Of a DNA stretch of 64,000 bases, positions 47,901 to 59,700 are shown one piece after another (the first letter of the stretch is position 1; every line of letters begins with the position of its first letter). The notes under the pieces were generated by a model that was given only the letters and a program-made list of their open reading frames with translations, was not told the origin of the DNA and did not search any database. A program made the position numbers and the translations under genes. Source of the stretch: Lepisosteus oculatus (lineage: Eukaryota > Chordata > Actinopteri > Semionotiformes > Lepisosteidae). The stretch covers positions 62,232,222 through 62,296,221 of the forward strand of contig NC_090696.1 in the NCBI RefSeq assembly GCF_040954835.1, read 5' to 3'.

Positions 47901-50900
47901 ACACTCCTTCGTGACACTGAGATACACAAACTATGTGTCTGAACACAAACTGTAAGAAACACTATCATACTCCTCCAGCAGAGAATTTGTTTTCCTAAGT
48001 CTCTTTAGTTTTATTACAATGGGCCAGACTGGACTGCAGTTAAGAATTGAGAACTGTGAAGAAAGGGGTTAACACTCATACCTGGACAGGGTGCAGTGCC
48101 CGGCGATTCTCAGCATAGCACCTCTGAATTTGCTTGTGGAGCTTTTTCACATCCTATTCAAAACAAGTACAGCAACTGTCGTGTACACGATCAACTTGAT
48201 AGTGTCTTTTTTCAAGACTTCTACTAATCAGTACATAGTAATTAATTTTTGGTGGTCACCCAGGCATCAAAACAAAGAAAAACTGTAAATAAGCATGAGC
48301 GTATTTCTATCAAATTTGTATCTGGAACATTTCTGTGCACTTTTCATTTCATTTTTAAACTTACAGAACAGGTATTACAAATGAGGGCCTAGTCTTCTGT
48401 TTAGTTCTAATAGTCATTTAGTTCCAGTGAGTAGATATTTAACAATTAAACTAATTATTTTCTTACACATACACAGGATTATTGTATGTCTTTACATATG
48501 ATTACTCAAAACCTTCAGTTTATTTAAAGTACCACTTAATCTAAAACACCTAGGAGCGTGGGTGAAACAATTATAAAGAACTGTAAACAGCCAATCAGTT
48601 AATTTGACCAACTATATAAACTAAGGTGTAGAACTAGGGTGGATCAAAATATAGAAAATATTAGCACTTCCATGAATCGATTTAGAGCTTCTTGCTATAG
48701 AAATCTATAGAGTTTTACCCTTACTTCTCAATGAAAATATAGCCAAAAGTCTTAGGTACTGGGTTATTAAAGAAATGCTGTTGACCTATTGTAACTGTTC
48801 TGTTTTCTTTTTTCTAAAATCGAACTTGAAACAGGGTCATACTAGAGGCTTTTAATATTTTGCAACCCGCCTAAGAATGTCATTTCCCGTATTATTTTCT
48901 ACTCATCTAAATCATTAATTTAGAAAGACAATCCTTTTTTCTGTTATAATTTCATATAATATATATGTCTCACTTCTAATACATTTATGCCCGAGATTCA
49001 AACAGTTTTTTTTCTTTGCTGCAAACTTAAATCTGTAAAGCTTTCAAAGAGATAAGCTGATTTCAGTAAATGAATAATCTTGTTAGTGCTTTAAGAAGAA
49101 TAAAAAACAACAAAACAATCTTGTGTTGGTGTCTGGGATCTTATGTACAGTCTCTGAGAAAATAATGTTACAGAAGTGCATGCAGCTGGTATATTTATCA
49201 GGAAATGGTTATGAAAATGAAAATGGTTCTTTTAAGTTTCTTTAAGGGCCTCCAGTTCAAACTAAAGAGCTATTTACAGTCTTTATTTTGTTTAGAAGCG
49301 GTCTCTCTAAAGAGTGAATAAATCCCCGCTTCAGAATTGTTTGCACCAATAGAATATCACATACATAGTTGCCTCAGGCCTAACTTTTATGCATTTAATC
49401 ATCAGGATCGGCCTTTAGTATAGGGAAGCCTCCTCTTTAACCATCCTAGAAAATAATAATGGCATTTGAGATGCAAAGCCATCCTGTAGCCTCATCACTC
49501 TAAAACCAAACCAAAAAGGTTTCTACTGGAGGGTCAAAAAGAGATGTTTTTGGAGCTCCTTTTTTCAAAGGATCTGCCTTACTAAGCTGAAATTGGTGCA
49601 AAAGAGCTTTGTCCCCATCTAATCATATTGTTGCGTTTGAATACAACTTTTTTAAAATCCCTCTTTATATGAATAATAAAGGTTCTGAGCACTCTGTACT
49701 CTTATACTGCTCACATTTGGCCTCAATAATGTCAGATGCTACCATTGTCAAAAAACAACGGCTAAAAATCAGTAATGGTCCCCTCCTGTGTACATCTTTA
49801 GCATTCAAGGGCAAACAAATGACTATGTGTTGTGACAATGAATTCATCCATCCATTTTCTAACTGTTTATGCAATTCAGGCTCATGGGAGAGTCGGAGTC
49901 TATCCCAGCAAGCAACAGGTGCAAGCCAGGATACAGCCTTGATGGGACGCCAGTCCATCACAAGAAAGACTCAAACATGCACACACATTTTCCCAGAAGC
50001 AATTTAACCTACCAGTATGTCTTTGGACAGTGGATTCAATTAAATTATTTTTTTCCAATGTATTTAATTTAATAGCTTGAGCATGAACAGTTTGGCTAAT
50101 TCTTTAACTGAACTAACACCCTTTACAAGGTCTTGGGAAACTGAAGAAAGATACGAGACTGGGCCTCTCCAGGAACAGGGTGGGAGACTACTGTCTAAAG
50201 CACCTAACACAGCCCACCTTCAGCATCATGAGGCTGTCAAAGCTGCAGTCCACCACCAGCCGCAGGGCGCTGGGCGTGGCCTCTCTCCGCACCCGTTTCC
50301 TGAAGCCTCCGTCAACGCCATCCTCCGCCTGATTCTGACGCTCGAGCTTCCTCTTCTGTTTCTTCTCCTTGCGCCTCTGTCTTTAAAGCAGGGGACACAC
50401 ACACACTCACGCAAACTACACATTACTGTCAGGTGGGGTAAGCTTGTCTCTAGCCCCAGAGCAGAGCAAAAAAAAAAAAGAGAAGAGGTGAATGACCCTG
50501 AAGGAACAGAACCCCTTCTGGACAACATTCGTCTTCCGTTCTCAAGAAAGCAGATGGAAATCTCTGCGACTCAGAAGCCATTTCCATTCAAAAGGCCAGT
50601 TACAAAATACAAAAAGGGCTTTTTTTACCACCATTAAATGTCTCAGAGAAGCCTATGACCTTGCAATAAAAATCAGCTACACAACAGCTGAGGTCAAGTA
50701 GTTACTTAGCCTCCCTGTCGTCTCTTCTTGGCATAAAACACTGAAACCGAGGACCAATTGTAAGCGACTCCGCAGCAGTAGGTGTTAATACATAGTTCAC
50801 CCCAGCTCTCTATAATTAACTTTGGATCATAAAAGCGTCAGCCAAATGATTCATTACTATTAACAGCTGAAACAACATCACTATTAACAGCTGTGCCAGA

Positions 50901-51385
50901 TGAACCTCTTTCCTACAGGCACTAACAGTGGAACAGTCCCCGTGCACTGTGGAGTACCTCACGTTATCAATTCACTTCATTACTGACACCCGAAGAAGCC
51001 CCCACAGCCAAATTGTTGCGTTTCTTTTCATCTCCTTTTAGCATGGAGTAAAACTTTACTTGTTATTTTGCACAATTCATAACTGTACAAGAACAATTAC
51101 ACATAAGGATAGCCTTTGGATTTTAGAGGTTTTCCTCATTCATTTTGTAGCACGATTTATGAAGCATGCAGAATGTCACAAACACCACTGTAGTACCACT
51201 TACTTCCGAAGGTCCCGCTGTTCTTCCCATTGTTGGTTCCTTAGTAACCTCTTCCTTTGCCGCTTTGAGAGAGACTGTGTCTGTCCTGCTTGGACATCAT
51301 TTTGCTGATTTTCGGAAGGTCTTCGCTCGGTATCTTTACCCACTTCTTTGGCGAGGTCTGCGACATCATTTGTGTCAGAAGACAT
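44673..51385 (-). CDS. TRMT10A: tRNA (guanine-9-N1)-methyltransferase TRMT10A (gene span)
   Basis: SAM-dependent enzyme that makes m1G at position 9 of tRNAs (Trm10 family, SPOUT fold), in nucleus and cytoplasm. Coding exons 51385-51204, 50380-50218, 48153-48082, 47447-47373, 46725-46576, 45974-45869 and 44977-44673 total 1053 nt, 350 residues (human 339), all in frame. Order: acidic N-terminus, Lys/Arg-rich helix (about 37-85) that binds tRNA, then the methyltransferase domain with [34 protein letters not shown] (conserved Asp about 209) and [19 protein letters not shown], then an acidic tail. Human has PLGNF where this copy has PLCNF. Divergent from MTTP, convergent with C4orf17, as in mammals. 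Confidence 0.97.
45869..45974 (-). CDS. TRMT10A: TRMT10A sixth coding exon
   Basis: 106 nt, [18 protein letters not shown] to RKVLAVNH plus one base. Part of the SPOUT knot; note Cys in LPLCNF. Confidence 0.95.
46014..46206. mobile_element. Inverted-repeat element, family C, copy 1
   Basis: Two arms of about 70 bp face each other: left arm (- sense) and right arm (+ sense) both contain AAGGCTCCACAGCC followed by GAAAC or AAAAC, then an AG-rich/TTTTCTTTTCT tract and GCATGGA/GTATGGAATAAA. The outer right end reads GCAGCCTACGCATACTGATG. May derive from Penelope-like elements, whose terminal repeats are often inverted. Confidence 0.55.
46576..46725 (-). CDS. TRMT10A: TRMT10A fifth coding exon
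   Basis: 150 nt, [13 protein letters not shown] to [10 protein letters not shown]. Carries the conserved Asp of the SAM pocket. Confidence 0.96.
47373..47447 (-). CDS. TRMT10A: TRMT10A fourth coding exon
   Basis: 75 nt, [16 protein letters not shown] to GWVNWK; phase 0 at both ends. Confidence 0.95.
48082..48153 (-). CDS. TRMT10A: TRMT10A third coding exon
   Basis: 72 nt, [18 protein letters not shown] to ALHPVQ; phase 0 at both ends. Confidence 0.95.
49848..50032 (-). mobile_element. tRNA-derived SINE, family A, copy 4 (partial)
   Basis: On the - strand: CCAAAGACATACTGGTAGGT, GGACTGGCGTCCCATCAAGG and the tail AAAATGGATGGATG. The tRNA head is missing. Confidence 0.7.
50218..50380 (-). CDS. 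TRMT10A: TRMT10A second coding exon
   Basis: 163 nt encoding [15 protein letters not shown] (basic tRNA-binding helix) to [14 protein letters not shown]. Ends in phase 0 at GTGGGC. Confidence 0.95.
50988..51062 (+). mobile_element. Inverted-repeat element, family C, copy 2 (fragment)
   Basis: Single arm: CCGAAGAAGCCCCCACAGCC, an AT-rich tract, then TTTTAGCATGGAGTAAAACT. Diverged at the stem that is intact in copy 1. Confidence 0.5.
51204..51385 (-). CDS. TRMT10A: TRMT10A first coding exon
   Basis: [16 protein letters not shown] to QWEEQRDLR plus two bases; donor GTAAGT. The exon probably starts at 51453 after the acceptor TTTTAACAG; the start MSSD matches the mammalian N-terminus. A small upstream ORF precedes it. 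Confidence 0.92.
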
Positions 51386-52875
51386 CGTGCTGTTCACTTC
51401 TGTGTGGTTTACCTGCACATAGACAGTATTGCCAATCTCCACATCGATGTGGTCTGTTAAAAGCAGTCCTGCTAGTCTTAAAATCTTGGGAGGGAATCAC
51501 AACAAAGGCATAACAGATGGGATGAGCTATCAAAAACTACTCAATAAACACGTGCATTTTTGTAGTACATGTACAGTAGGTAGTGAGAAAGAAGCTTCTG
51601 TTTTTAAGAAAGTCTATGCAGTATAGACTTACTATACTATATAGTGCAGTACAATATTACTACCTTGAAACCTGATCTTGTCAGATTTCAGAAACGAATC
51701 AAACCTGAGCCTAGTTAGACCAGGGTCAGTAGACCTCCAAAGAAAACCAGGTGGCTACTGTGAGAGGGGTAGGTGGGCCACTAGATAGCACTCTTCCCTT
51801 AAATCAATACTGCAGTGTAGTGACTGGGGGCAATGCACTGTAAGAGGTGCTAAGCTTTGAAGAGACAGAAGGTCCTGACTGCTTGGTCAATAAATATGAC
51901 ATTTCTTGTAAGGTTCAAGGAGGTGTTAATTCCACTGTCCTGGGTAAAGTGCATTCAAGGCTTGAACAATCTATCCTTGCTAAAATTTCACCTTAATTCA
52001 ACTGCATAATAATCACTTGGTCTGCTGTGTAGTGATGCTGGTGGTTCATATTTGCTGCCACATGTCTTCAGGTGGGACTCCTAATACATGTAAATCAAAT
52101 TAGTACAATTCTAGTCATGTTAAAATTTAAATAGCATAACAACAGCAAAGGCAGATATAGTACATGACTGACGCTTTTATTAAATATAAAATACGTACTA
52201 TATAAAAAAACAAAACTTAAGTATTTAGATAACACAAGCTCTCATTCTCGAATACTTAAAAAACTGTGCCTTTCAGTTCAGAGAAATGAAACAGCACAGT
52301 GTTTACACATTTCACAGTATGAGAAGCTTGTGCGTTAATTTGCTCAGAAGGACCAGGTTTTTAAGGTGTGAATAAAATCTGGGACGCATTTTAAAATTTC
52401 TCACGGAACACACAAAAATCAGGTATGTATTGTGGAAATATCGGACAAAGTACTCATTAGAGAGGATGAAGTCTGATTTCCTTTAAGAAACTGATGGACG
52501 AGACTGTCGGATCCCTTATGCCTTACAAAATGCTAAACAAACGAGCTTAACGACCTCCTTTCATTTATCAGTGTTCCTGTCTATCAAAACATCGACTACC
52601 AGTATGTGATTGCTTACTGCATTTTTAAAACTTTAAAAGGGTACACTTTCAGTCATCTTTTGCAACAAATTACTGACTTCCCTTTCAATAAACTACAAAA
52701 AAATCACCTACGAATATAATATATGTATATCTTCTTACGTACTTCTAAAAAACACTAAAACATTCACTTTCTCTCATGAGGAAATACCACTGAATATACG
52801 ACTGATAATAAACACACAAACGCCTCATTTTTTCGCTGTTCTCAACGAGAATTCCCTTAACTATGCATTACTTAC

Positions 52876-53030
52876 CATCTGAAACACATCCTCTCCTTGT
52901 CACACGTGGATGAACGTCATCAACAAGCGCAGCTTCAGGAACAGGAAATGCTAAGAGGAAAAGGTTATCGGTTGCGATGAGGTTTGTGGGGTCGTTGTAC
53001 ACGCATAGTACTCTGTTCTATAAATTGTTG
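52876..53030 (-). promoter_or_regulatory. TRMT10A: TRMT10A 5' noncoding exon and promoter
   Basis: A donor GTAAGT at 52875-52870 (- strand) closes a likely noncoding first exon that would splice to 51453. Sequence upstream to about 53030 is CpG-containing, with no TATA box. The exon's 5' end is not defined. Confidence 0.5.
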
Positions 53031-53498
53031 TGTTCGTGTGTATTCACGTGGTTATAGCTTAGTGGTCATTAAAACTAATTAAAACTTAAGAAATGTCAAA
53101 TATAACGCTTAGACGCATCTCTTTCTATGCCTTGAAATTATTTACACCTTGTGTATGAATGGACATTACATGTTGTTTTTTTATTTTACTGTAAGTTAAG
53201 CGACCGTTCTATACCCTTAAATTGTAATATTTTCTGTTCCTTGTTTTATTGTCCTACGTTGAATTATTGTATTGGTTTATTTTCCTTTAGAAACACTAAA
53301 CAGTAGTATATTTTTGCTGTGTAAAGTTTTAAAAGCTCCCTTTTTTAATCCGAGTAACCTTGCAGAAAGCTGCCGTCGAATTTTAATAATCTGATAAATG
53401 AAACGTGAACTATTTACGATTAATGAATGTGAGGGAGGGAGTTTCTGTGCAACAGTTTCCTTAAGTCCTGATTTGCCTAACATGGTATTGCAGCTGGG

Positions 53499-53818
53499 GG
53501 GCACAGTGGTTGACATTGCTGCCTTTCAGCACTGGGGCCCTAGGTTCAGTTCCAGACCTGGGGTGCTGTCATGGACACTACTTTTTGATTTGTGTGCCTG
53601 TCCTCCTGGCACTCGGGTTCGTCCCATAAGCCAAAGCCGCATTGATAGGGATAAAATCGTCCCTGGTGTATGAGAGTCTGTGCCTTTTTGTGCCCTGCGA
53701 TAGACTGGCATCCGGGCCAGGGTGTTTCCTGCCTTGAGCATATTGCTCACTGGGATAGGCTCCTGACTCCCCCACGACCCTGAATTGGATGAAGCGCTTT
53801 TAAAAATGGATGGATGGA
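53499..53818 (+). mobile_element. tRNA-derived SINE, family A, copy 5
   Basis: Near-complete: GGGGGGCACAGTGGTTGAC head, B-box-like GGTTCAGTTCCAG, tail AAAAATGGATGGATGG. The 154-codon - strand frame is read through it. Confidence 0.75.
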
Positions 53819-54649
53819 ATTGCAGTCTGTCCCTGTTCACAGTCAGGTCTGCCTGGCTCATTCTGCTATAACTTAGATGGATGGCATTGTGTGAGGCTCC
53901 GTGGCTGTATGTGCAGGCTTCTCTCATTGACCCTGAAACTAGATGCACCAATATATTAACACATCTTTCCCGTGGCTTTGGCAATGACACAAATTTCCAG
54001 TGACACCATTTCCAATGGCTAGCCCACGTCTAGGCTGTTAAATCTGAAGTTTAACCTTGAAAATACAAAAGGCTCTATCATCCCTTACCCATCTATCCCA
54101 CGTTCTTAGGGGACAGAGTGGCCCACAGACTCATTCTATCCCAGTATAGTGGTTGTATTGAGTCACCCGACATCCAGCCAAAGAGTTTTCTTGCAAAATG
54201 GATAGGAGATGTGACACGCGTGACAGTGCATCGGGTTCACATATTCTAAATTGCTTTTGAAGGAACAGTTCACATTCTTACCACTGATGCACAGGCCGTC
54301 CACTTGGACTCAAGTTCCACCATAGTCCAATTTATCCTTTTGCTGTTTATGCCCTCAAGAACCAATTTCCACCTGGAATGTTTTTCTCCTCAAACATTCT
54401 GTTATATCTCTGCAACTAAACACAACAGAACCCTGGTTCAGGTCTTAAACTGAAGATAAGATACTCTCCCTCCGCCATTCAAACCTACTCTGCCCTGCTT
54501 TAGGCAGTAATAATTTGAGATAGTTGCCAAATTTTGGGAACATGACCCATGGCAGGCCAAAAAAGGGTGAACTTGATCCAACAGTGTGCCTCATATGTTC
54601 ATAGGATTCTCCACAATATGCTTCAGGGCACTGCACTGTGTAATTACTA

Positions 54650-54850
54650 AGTCAGCTAAGGACAAATGCTCATTTACAATAACAACCTGGAGACCTATTT
54701 GTACAGCAGAGCATTTACTTGAGCCAGCTGGGAAAAGTACCTTGCTCAAGGGTGTAACATCCATATCTGACTCGGAATTTGAACACAGAGCCCTCCAGTT
54801 TAGAGTCCAGAGCTCCTACATGCCACTTCACACTGCTGTCTCCTCAGAGC
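54650..54850 (-). mobile_element. tRNA-derived SINE, family B, copy 2
   Basis: On the - strand: tRNA-like head with GTGTTCAAATTCC (B box), then CACCCTTGAGCAAGGTACTT, the module shared with the copy at 28.0-28.2 kb, and a tail near TTGTAAATGAGC. Confidence 0.6.
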
Positions 54851-55695
54851 TCTTTGTGGGTGGAAGCACTTCATGATGCTGACAGTGTGATACCTACTGT
54901 CTTATCTCAGGGTCACTTTTATTATGAGCAAGGACTTAAAATTCATTATTCCCATCTTCCATTTACAAGGAGCGTTATGCAACAGTGGGAGACTAGTAAA
55001 GGGGATCTCTCACATATATGGACAGAGATTGTTCTGCATGCAAGATTACAAATGTATATAAATACAGTATATGCATTCTAAATGTATTTGCTGAATTGCA
55101 AAGTCAACCCTGGACAATAACTTGTGAAATTATTTTGTATTACATTATATACAAAATGAATGTGTGCTGTGTCCTGCCATACTATGAAAATATTTTTCTA
55201 AAAGCTTTCTGGCTCTTACGACTGTTTACCTTATTGATTACATTATTGTTTGCTTCACAGAACTGAAGAAAGAGGACGAAAGGGGAGAGAGGGGAGAGTG
55301 CGTGGGATGTTTCTAACTAGAGTGAGGTTCTCTTTATAGCTTCTTTCCCAGCTGAGAGTGAAGGAACGTCTTGTTCTAAATCCTGACGTGTCAGGAAGTG
55401 TGACATTACCCTGAGACACTGTACTTTGACCATGTAATAACCAATATGGCCACAAAAAACTAGGTGAAAGTTATATGGAAATAGATCCATACAAAAATGC
55501 ATGTAGCATTATTAAATGGATGCATCTGATCTTTTTCATTTTCAATTAGTGTAAGAGAATAACAGCCATCTGAAACTCTGTATTCATGCCCAGATCATAT
55601 ATTAATTATCAGTTTGTTTGTTTGCCAACATCTTTATCCAGAGCTTCTTCCAAAGTATATTTCACACTGCATTGTCAGTGAATGAATCCTGACTG

Positions 55696-56020
55696 TGGGT
55701 GACACAATGGCCTATTGATTAGCATTGCTGCCTATAGTGCTGGGGCCCTGGGTTTAGTTCTGCTATCAGTGCTATCTGTGTGGAGTTTTTGTTGTCTCTG
55801 TGTACACCTGTGGGTTTCTTCTGGGTGCTTCGGTTTCCTCCCACAGTCCAAAGACATACCAATAAGTTAATTGGCTTCTATTTGAGTTTGTGTATGTTTG
55901 TGCCTGTGTGTGCTCTGTGATGGACTGACAACCCATCTGCCTGGTGCCTGTTGCATGCCAGGATAGGCTCTGGCTCCCCCAAGACCCTGTATTGGATAAA
56001 GTGGTTAGAAAATGAATAGA
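55696..56020 (+). mobile_element. tRNA-derived SINE, family A, copy 6
   Basis: TGGGTGACACAATGGCC head, GGGTTTAGTTCTGC B-box region, TCCCACAGTCCAAAGACATA body and GGATAGGCTCTGGCTCCCCC near the tail. Confidence 0.75.
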
Positions 56021-56504
56021 TTGTTGGAATTCAGAATGCGGTTGCTATTAATCAATTAATCAAACCATTTTTTAGTTTATGTTTTCAAATATGAATTCTA
56101 CACATATTTATCATAATCTAAAAGCAGACATTAAATGAAACAGTGTGTGTGAGAGATGTACCATGAAATAGCTTAGAAACAGATTCAGTGGAGACTGGAG
56201 ATCAACGGTTTAAAAACGAGAAACAGCTCAAGAAAGGCTCAAGAAACAGCTGGATGTTATCTAATAATTATCAAATGGACTAGAAAAGGGCCAGATGATC
56301 TTCTCTCATTTGTAACCTGTCATCTTATGCTCTTAAAATGTAGCACTAGTTTGCAAAACGTCAATATTCTGAAAGCTGATTACTGATAGAGTCTTGGGCA
56401 ATTCAATCTTGCTACATGTGTTTAAAACAATTGGCATCCCAAAGATAAGTTGTTTGCTGTGAATGTTACAGGTCACTCAGACACCATGGCTCTGAAATCT
56501 CATT

Positions 56505-56694
56505 CTCATGTTCAATGATTAACCCAAACGTATTGCGTGAACTTAGAACTTATGCGTGGAGTTTGGAGTCTGCCCTCCACTCTATCTAGATAAACATTTC
56601 TGGCTTTGAGCACCCCTCTGAGTCTCTGCAGCCAGAACACCACTTTTCAGACACTTCTATTATTTTAATCAACTAATAACGTCTCATTGGAACA
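56505..56694 (+). promoter_or_regulatory. MTTP: MTTP proximal promoter (HNF1- and FOX-like sites)
   Basis: TTCAATGATTAAC (56511-56523) is close to the HNF1 palindrome GTTAATNATTAAC. AGTTTGGAGTCTG (56560-56572) precedes TAGATAAACA (56587-56596), a FOXA/FOXO-type site. Mammalian MTTP promoters are driven by HNF1, HNF4 and FOX factors, and I recall a similar AGTTTGGAGTCTG-GATAAACA arrangement there. The transcription start, likely about 56600-56650, is inferred. Confidence 0.5.
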
Positions 56695-56758
56695 ATGTTA
56701 AGACTAAGCCTTATATTCCTCTGCACAATCCCATTTTGCCTTTCTGCCTCCTCTAAAG
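56695..56758 (+). CDS. MTTP: MTTP exon 1 (signal peptide)
   Basis: 64 nt: ATG at 56695, hydrophobic signal peptide, one base of a split Asp codon, donor GTAAGT. Too short to stand out as an open frame. Confidence 0.92.
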
Positions 56759-59700
56759 GTAAGTGATTTGCACCATTATTTAATTTTAAAATCAGCCAGT
56801 TATAAGATGTTTTATTTTTCTGAATCCATCAATTTTCATTTCTAGCTGTAAGTGTTTTGTACAGAGTGATTCTTTCTTCAGATATAAATATATAGATAAT
56901 TACATAGATATAAAGAGTATGATTAAAAATTTAAAAGACATAGGTTACAATTAAGAATTGTACAGTAAATGGCCATTCATTCAGAAATGTCAAGCATGTC
57001 TGGATAACTGTCATAAAAGGTTTTATAGCTCTCTGAAGTTAGAATGATGTCCTCAAGTTAAGTTCTTTGTTAGTGTCACTAGTTTGGACAAGTATGCTTA
57101 CAAGAACAATAATAAAATGACATAATTTGTGTAGTTAATGATATAAAGATACAATGCCCTGTGGTATTGAATACTGTTACAGCTGTTACTCTCAGTTTTT
57201 ATAATGCAGAACATTGTCCTATTGTTCAGCTTTTTTTTTTAAAAAGAAACTGGTAATATATGAAAATTATTGTATGTTGTTTCATTATTTACATAAACAA
57301 TTTGTGATTTCATTATTTAGGTAAATTAGTGAAACAGAATAGAGCTTTTATTGGAAACAAACACTATCCTTAACCAGACATTTGTATTTCCTAATATATA
57401 TAAAAAATGTTTATTTTTAAATTATTTTCTCAGTTAAAAAAATAGAATAGGCTGGGAAACAGGGGTGTTAAGAGTGCTTGTCTGATATTTAAAGAAAATG
57501 TCAAACAGAAAAGTCTGTGAGCTTTTATCACACATTATTAATGATTTTATTATTAATTATTATTCCATATTAATGTTAGTAAGTTATTCCAAAATCATCT
57601 GTTGAAGAGTTATTCTAGAGAATATTTATTGAGATTGAAAACAGTGCTTTACATTTTTATGAAATTAAACTTATCATTCAACTTATCTTGGAACTTGCAT
57701 CGAAGAACTTAGAAAACGTTTAGTTTTTGAGCAATGTTTGTTTGTTCCTTCTTTGCTATTTAGACTAAGATGAAAAGAAAGGATTGAATTCTTGTTAAGC
57801 AAAGCTTCTCTCAGCGTTAAGTCATAAAAAATGATGCAATCTTACTATGATGTGTCATTCAGACTAGCAAATGCAGACAATACCTAACACTGTGGAAGGA
57901 AAGTACTACTTGTGGATAATGTAATAGCATTTACACATATACCAAAGAACTTCAACAATGATTCAGCCAGTTTGCAGAGTTCACCTACAGTACAGTATCT
58001 GTAGGGCCAAGGATATCTAAGTTGACATCTGAGAGATGTGTATCACCTACAGAGACTAAAATTAACAGACAAAGTCCATTTTATGGAACGTTTATTGAAG
58101 TAGAAACATTGCATTTTCTAGTTTTTACCACTGTAGTACTGGCTTAGCTAATGTAATCCAAATACAGATTCAATACATCTCCTTGACAACAAAGCTTGAT
58201 GATGGTTACTCAGTAGCTGCTTTTATCTATTTTTCCTGTGTTATTGAGACACTGTCTTGATCTTTTTTGTTGTTGCTATAGTCCTCTTGTCCACCAGTCA
58301 TTTGCATAGACTGTAATAATTGTGCTCTTATGGCATCAGGGTGAGGGTAGTGTTTTTGAATTTTTTATAATGCAGTGGGATACACAGTGGTTAGCATTGC
58401 TGCCTCACAGTAGTGGAGCCCTGCATTCAATTCTGGGACCCCATTGATTATTTCTCAAGTTTCAGAACAGAAAGTACTATACATTACATTTTTATGAAAT
58501 TCACTTCTCTTGGAATCTGCATTAGATTTCTTCATCCAATGGAAGTTGCACTGGATAATTGCATAAAATAATTGTGTGGAGCATGTATGTTCTCCCCATG
58601 TTTGCGGGGGTTTCCTCCAGGTGTGCCAGTTTCCTCCCACTGTCACAAATATACAGTTAGGTTAAATGGCTACTGGGAAAACAGGCCCTACAGGAATGTG
58701 TATGTGTGAGCCCTGTGATGAACTGGCGTCCCATCCCAGGTGTAACCTGCCTTTCACCTGTTGCTTGCTGGGATGGGCTCCAGACCCTTTACTCTGCATT
58801 GGAAGAAGAGGTCAGAAGATGGATGGCTAATGCAGTTTTAGAATAAAGCATATTTAGTTTTTAACACTAATAATTCTACATATGATCATCAAGTAGATTG
58901 CTAAAAACTTGGATTGCAAATTCAGCAGTGCACTTATTTATGTAGATGTTTGTTATTTTGAAAAACAAGGGTAGAGCTCATACTAAACTGGCGGCTTTTA
59001 GGGTATGCAATGTGAGTATGGCATTAATTGGTGTGCATATGATCATGCTGAGTCACTGACCTTTGCTGTGAACCACAGCTGTACTTGTATTCATCTCCTG
59101 TTGGCAGCAGCGATGCAGTCTGCGGTGTGTCGAATTTTAACCTTGAACTGTGGGTTACATGGTTGGTATGGAGCAAAGTCAGTACACAGAGGGAAACTTC
59201 ATTCTCAAGTCAAAGTCACTGAGACTTGTTACTGTTGAGTGGTGACTATTAGCCTAATCCTAAACAGAGACCACTAAGGTTAAGTTCAAAGTATGCGGTT
59301 CTGTAGTTTCACAAAACAAATGACTTCCTGAAAAATATTTAGTTTGTCTGAGTTCAGTCTGAGTTACTGTAAGCCCATTCAATGGATACCATGGTACTAG
59401 ACCAGTTATTGGAAATGGTGGGAGCTCCTAACAAATATTCCTAACAACTTCAATTAATCAAATATTTTAGCTCTTTTTAGAAGAAGCATATTATATTCAG
59501 AAATTAGAAAATGTCCAGCTTAGCTGAATTAAGTACCTAACACAATGATAAAAAAGTGAAAGATAAAAACAGATGGACACTTTTTACTTCTTCTGCCAGT
59601 GTTACACTTTGACATTACCATTTGTGTTTTTAAAGCAACCACAGTTTGTCAAAGATGGAAGACAATCTGGTTTGGTCATTCTGTGAATACCCTTTATGTT

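Larger units (their letters stand above)
44978..52875 (-). other. TRMT10A: TRMT10A introns: contents
   Basis: Introns are 52875-51454 (5' UTR), 51203-50381, 50217-48154, 48081-47448, 47372-46726, 46575-45975 and 45868-44978. The 50217-48154 intron holds a SINE (49848-50032). Inverted-repeat element copies are at 46014-46206 (just upstream of exon six) and 50988-51062. The direct repeat ACTATTAACAGCTG occurs twice near 50855-50895. Otherwise AT-rich, nothing recognised. Confidence 0.75.
53031..56500. other. TRMT10A-MTTP divergent intergenic region
   Basis: About 3.5 kb between divergent genes. Contains two family-A SINEs (53499-53818, 55696-56020) and one family-B SINE (54650-54850). The rest is unremarkable AT-rich DNA. 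Confidence 0.65.

Noticed and set aside
49609-50007. 132-codon + strand frame
   Set aside because: Half of it is SINE in reverse orientation within a TRMT10A intron.
50077-50637. 186-codon + strand open frame
   Set aside because: It is the antisense of TRMT10A's second coding exon extended into flanking intron; no family similarity, and the - strand exon explains it.
53526-53990. 154-codon - strand open frame
   Set aside because: Runs through a family-A SINE and beyond; no protein similarity.
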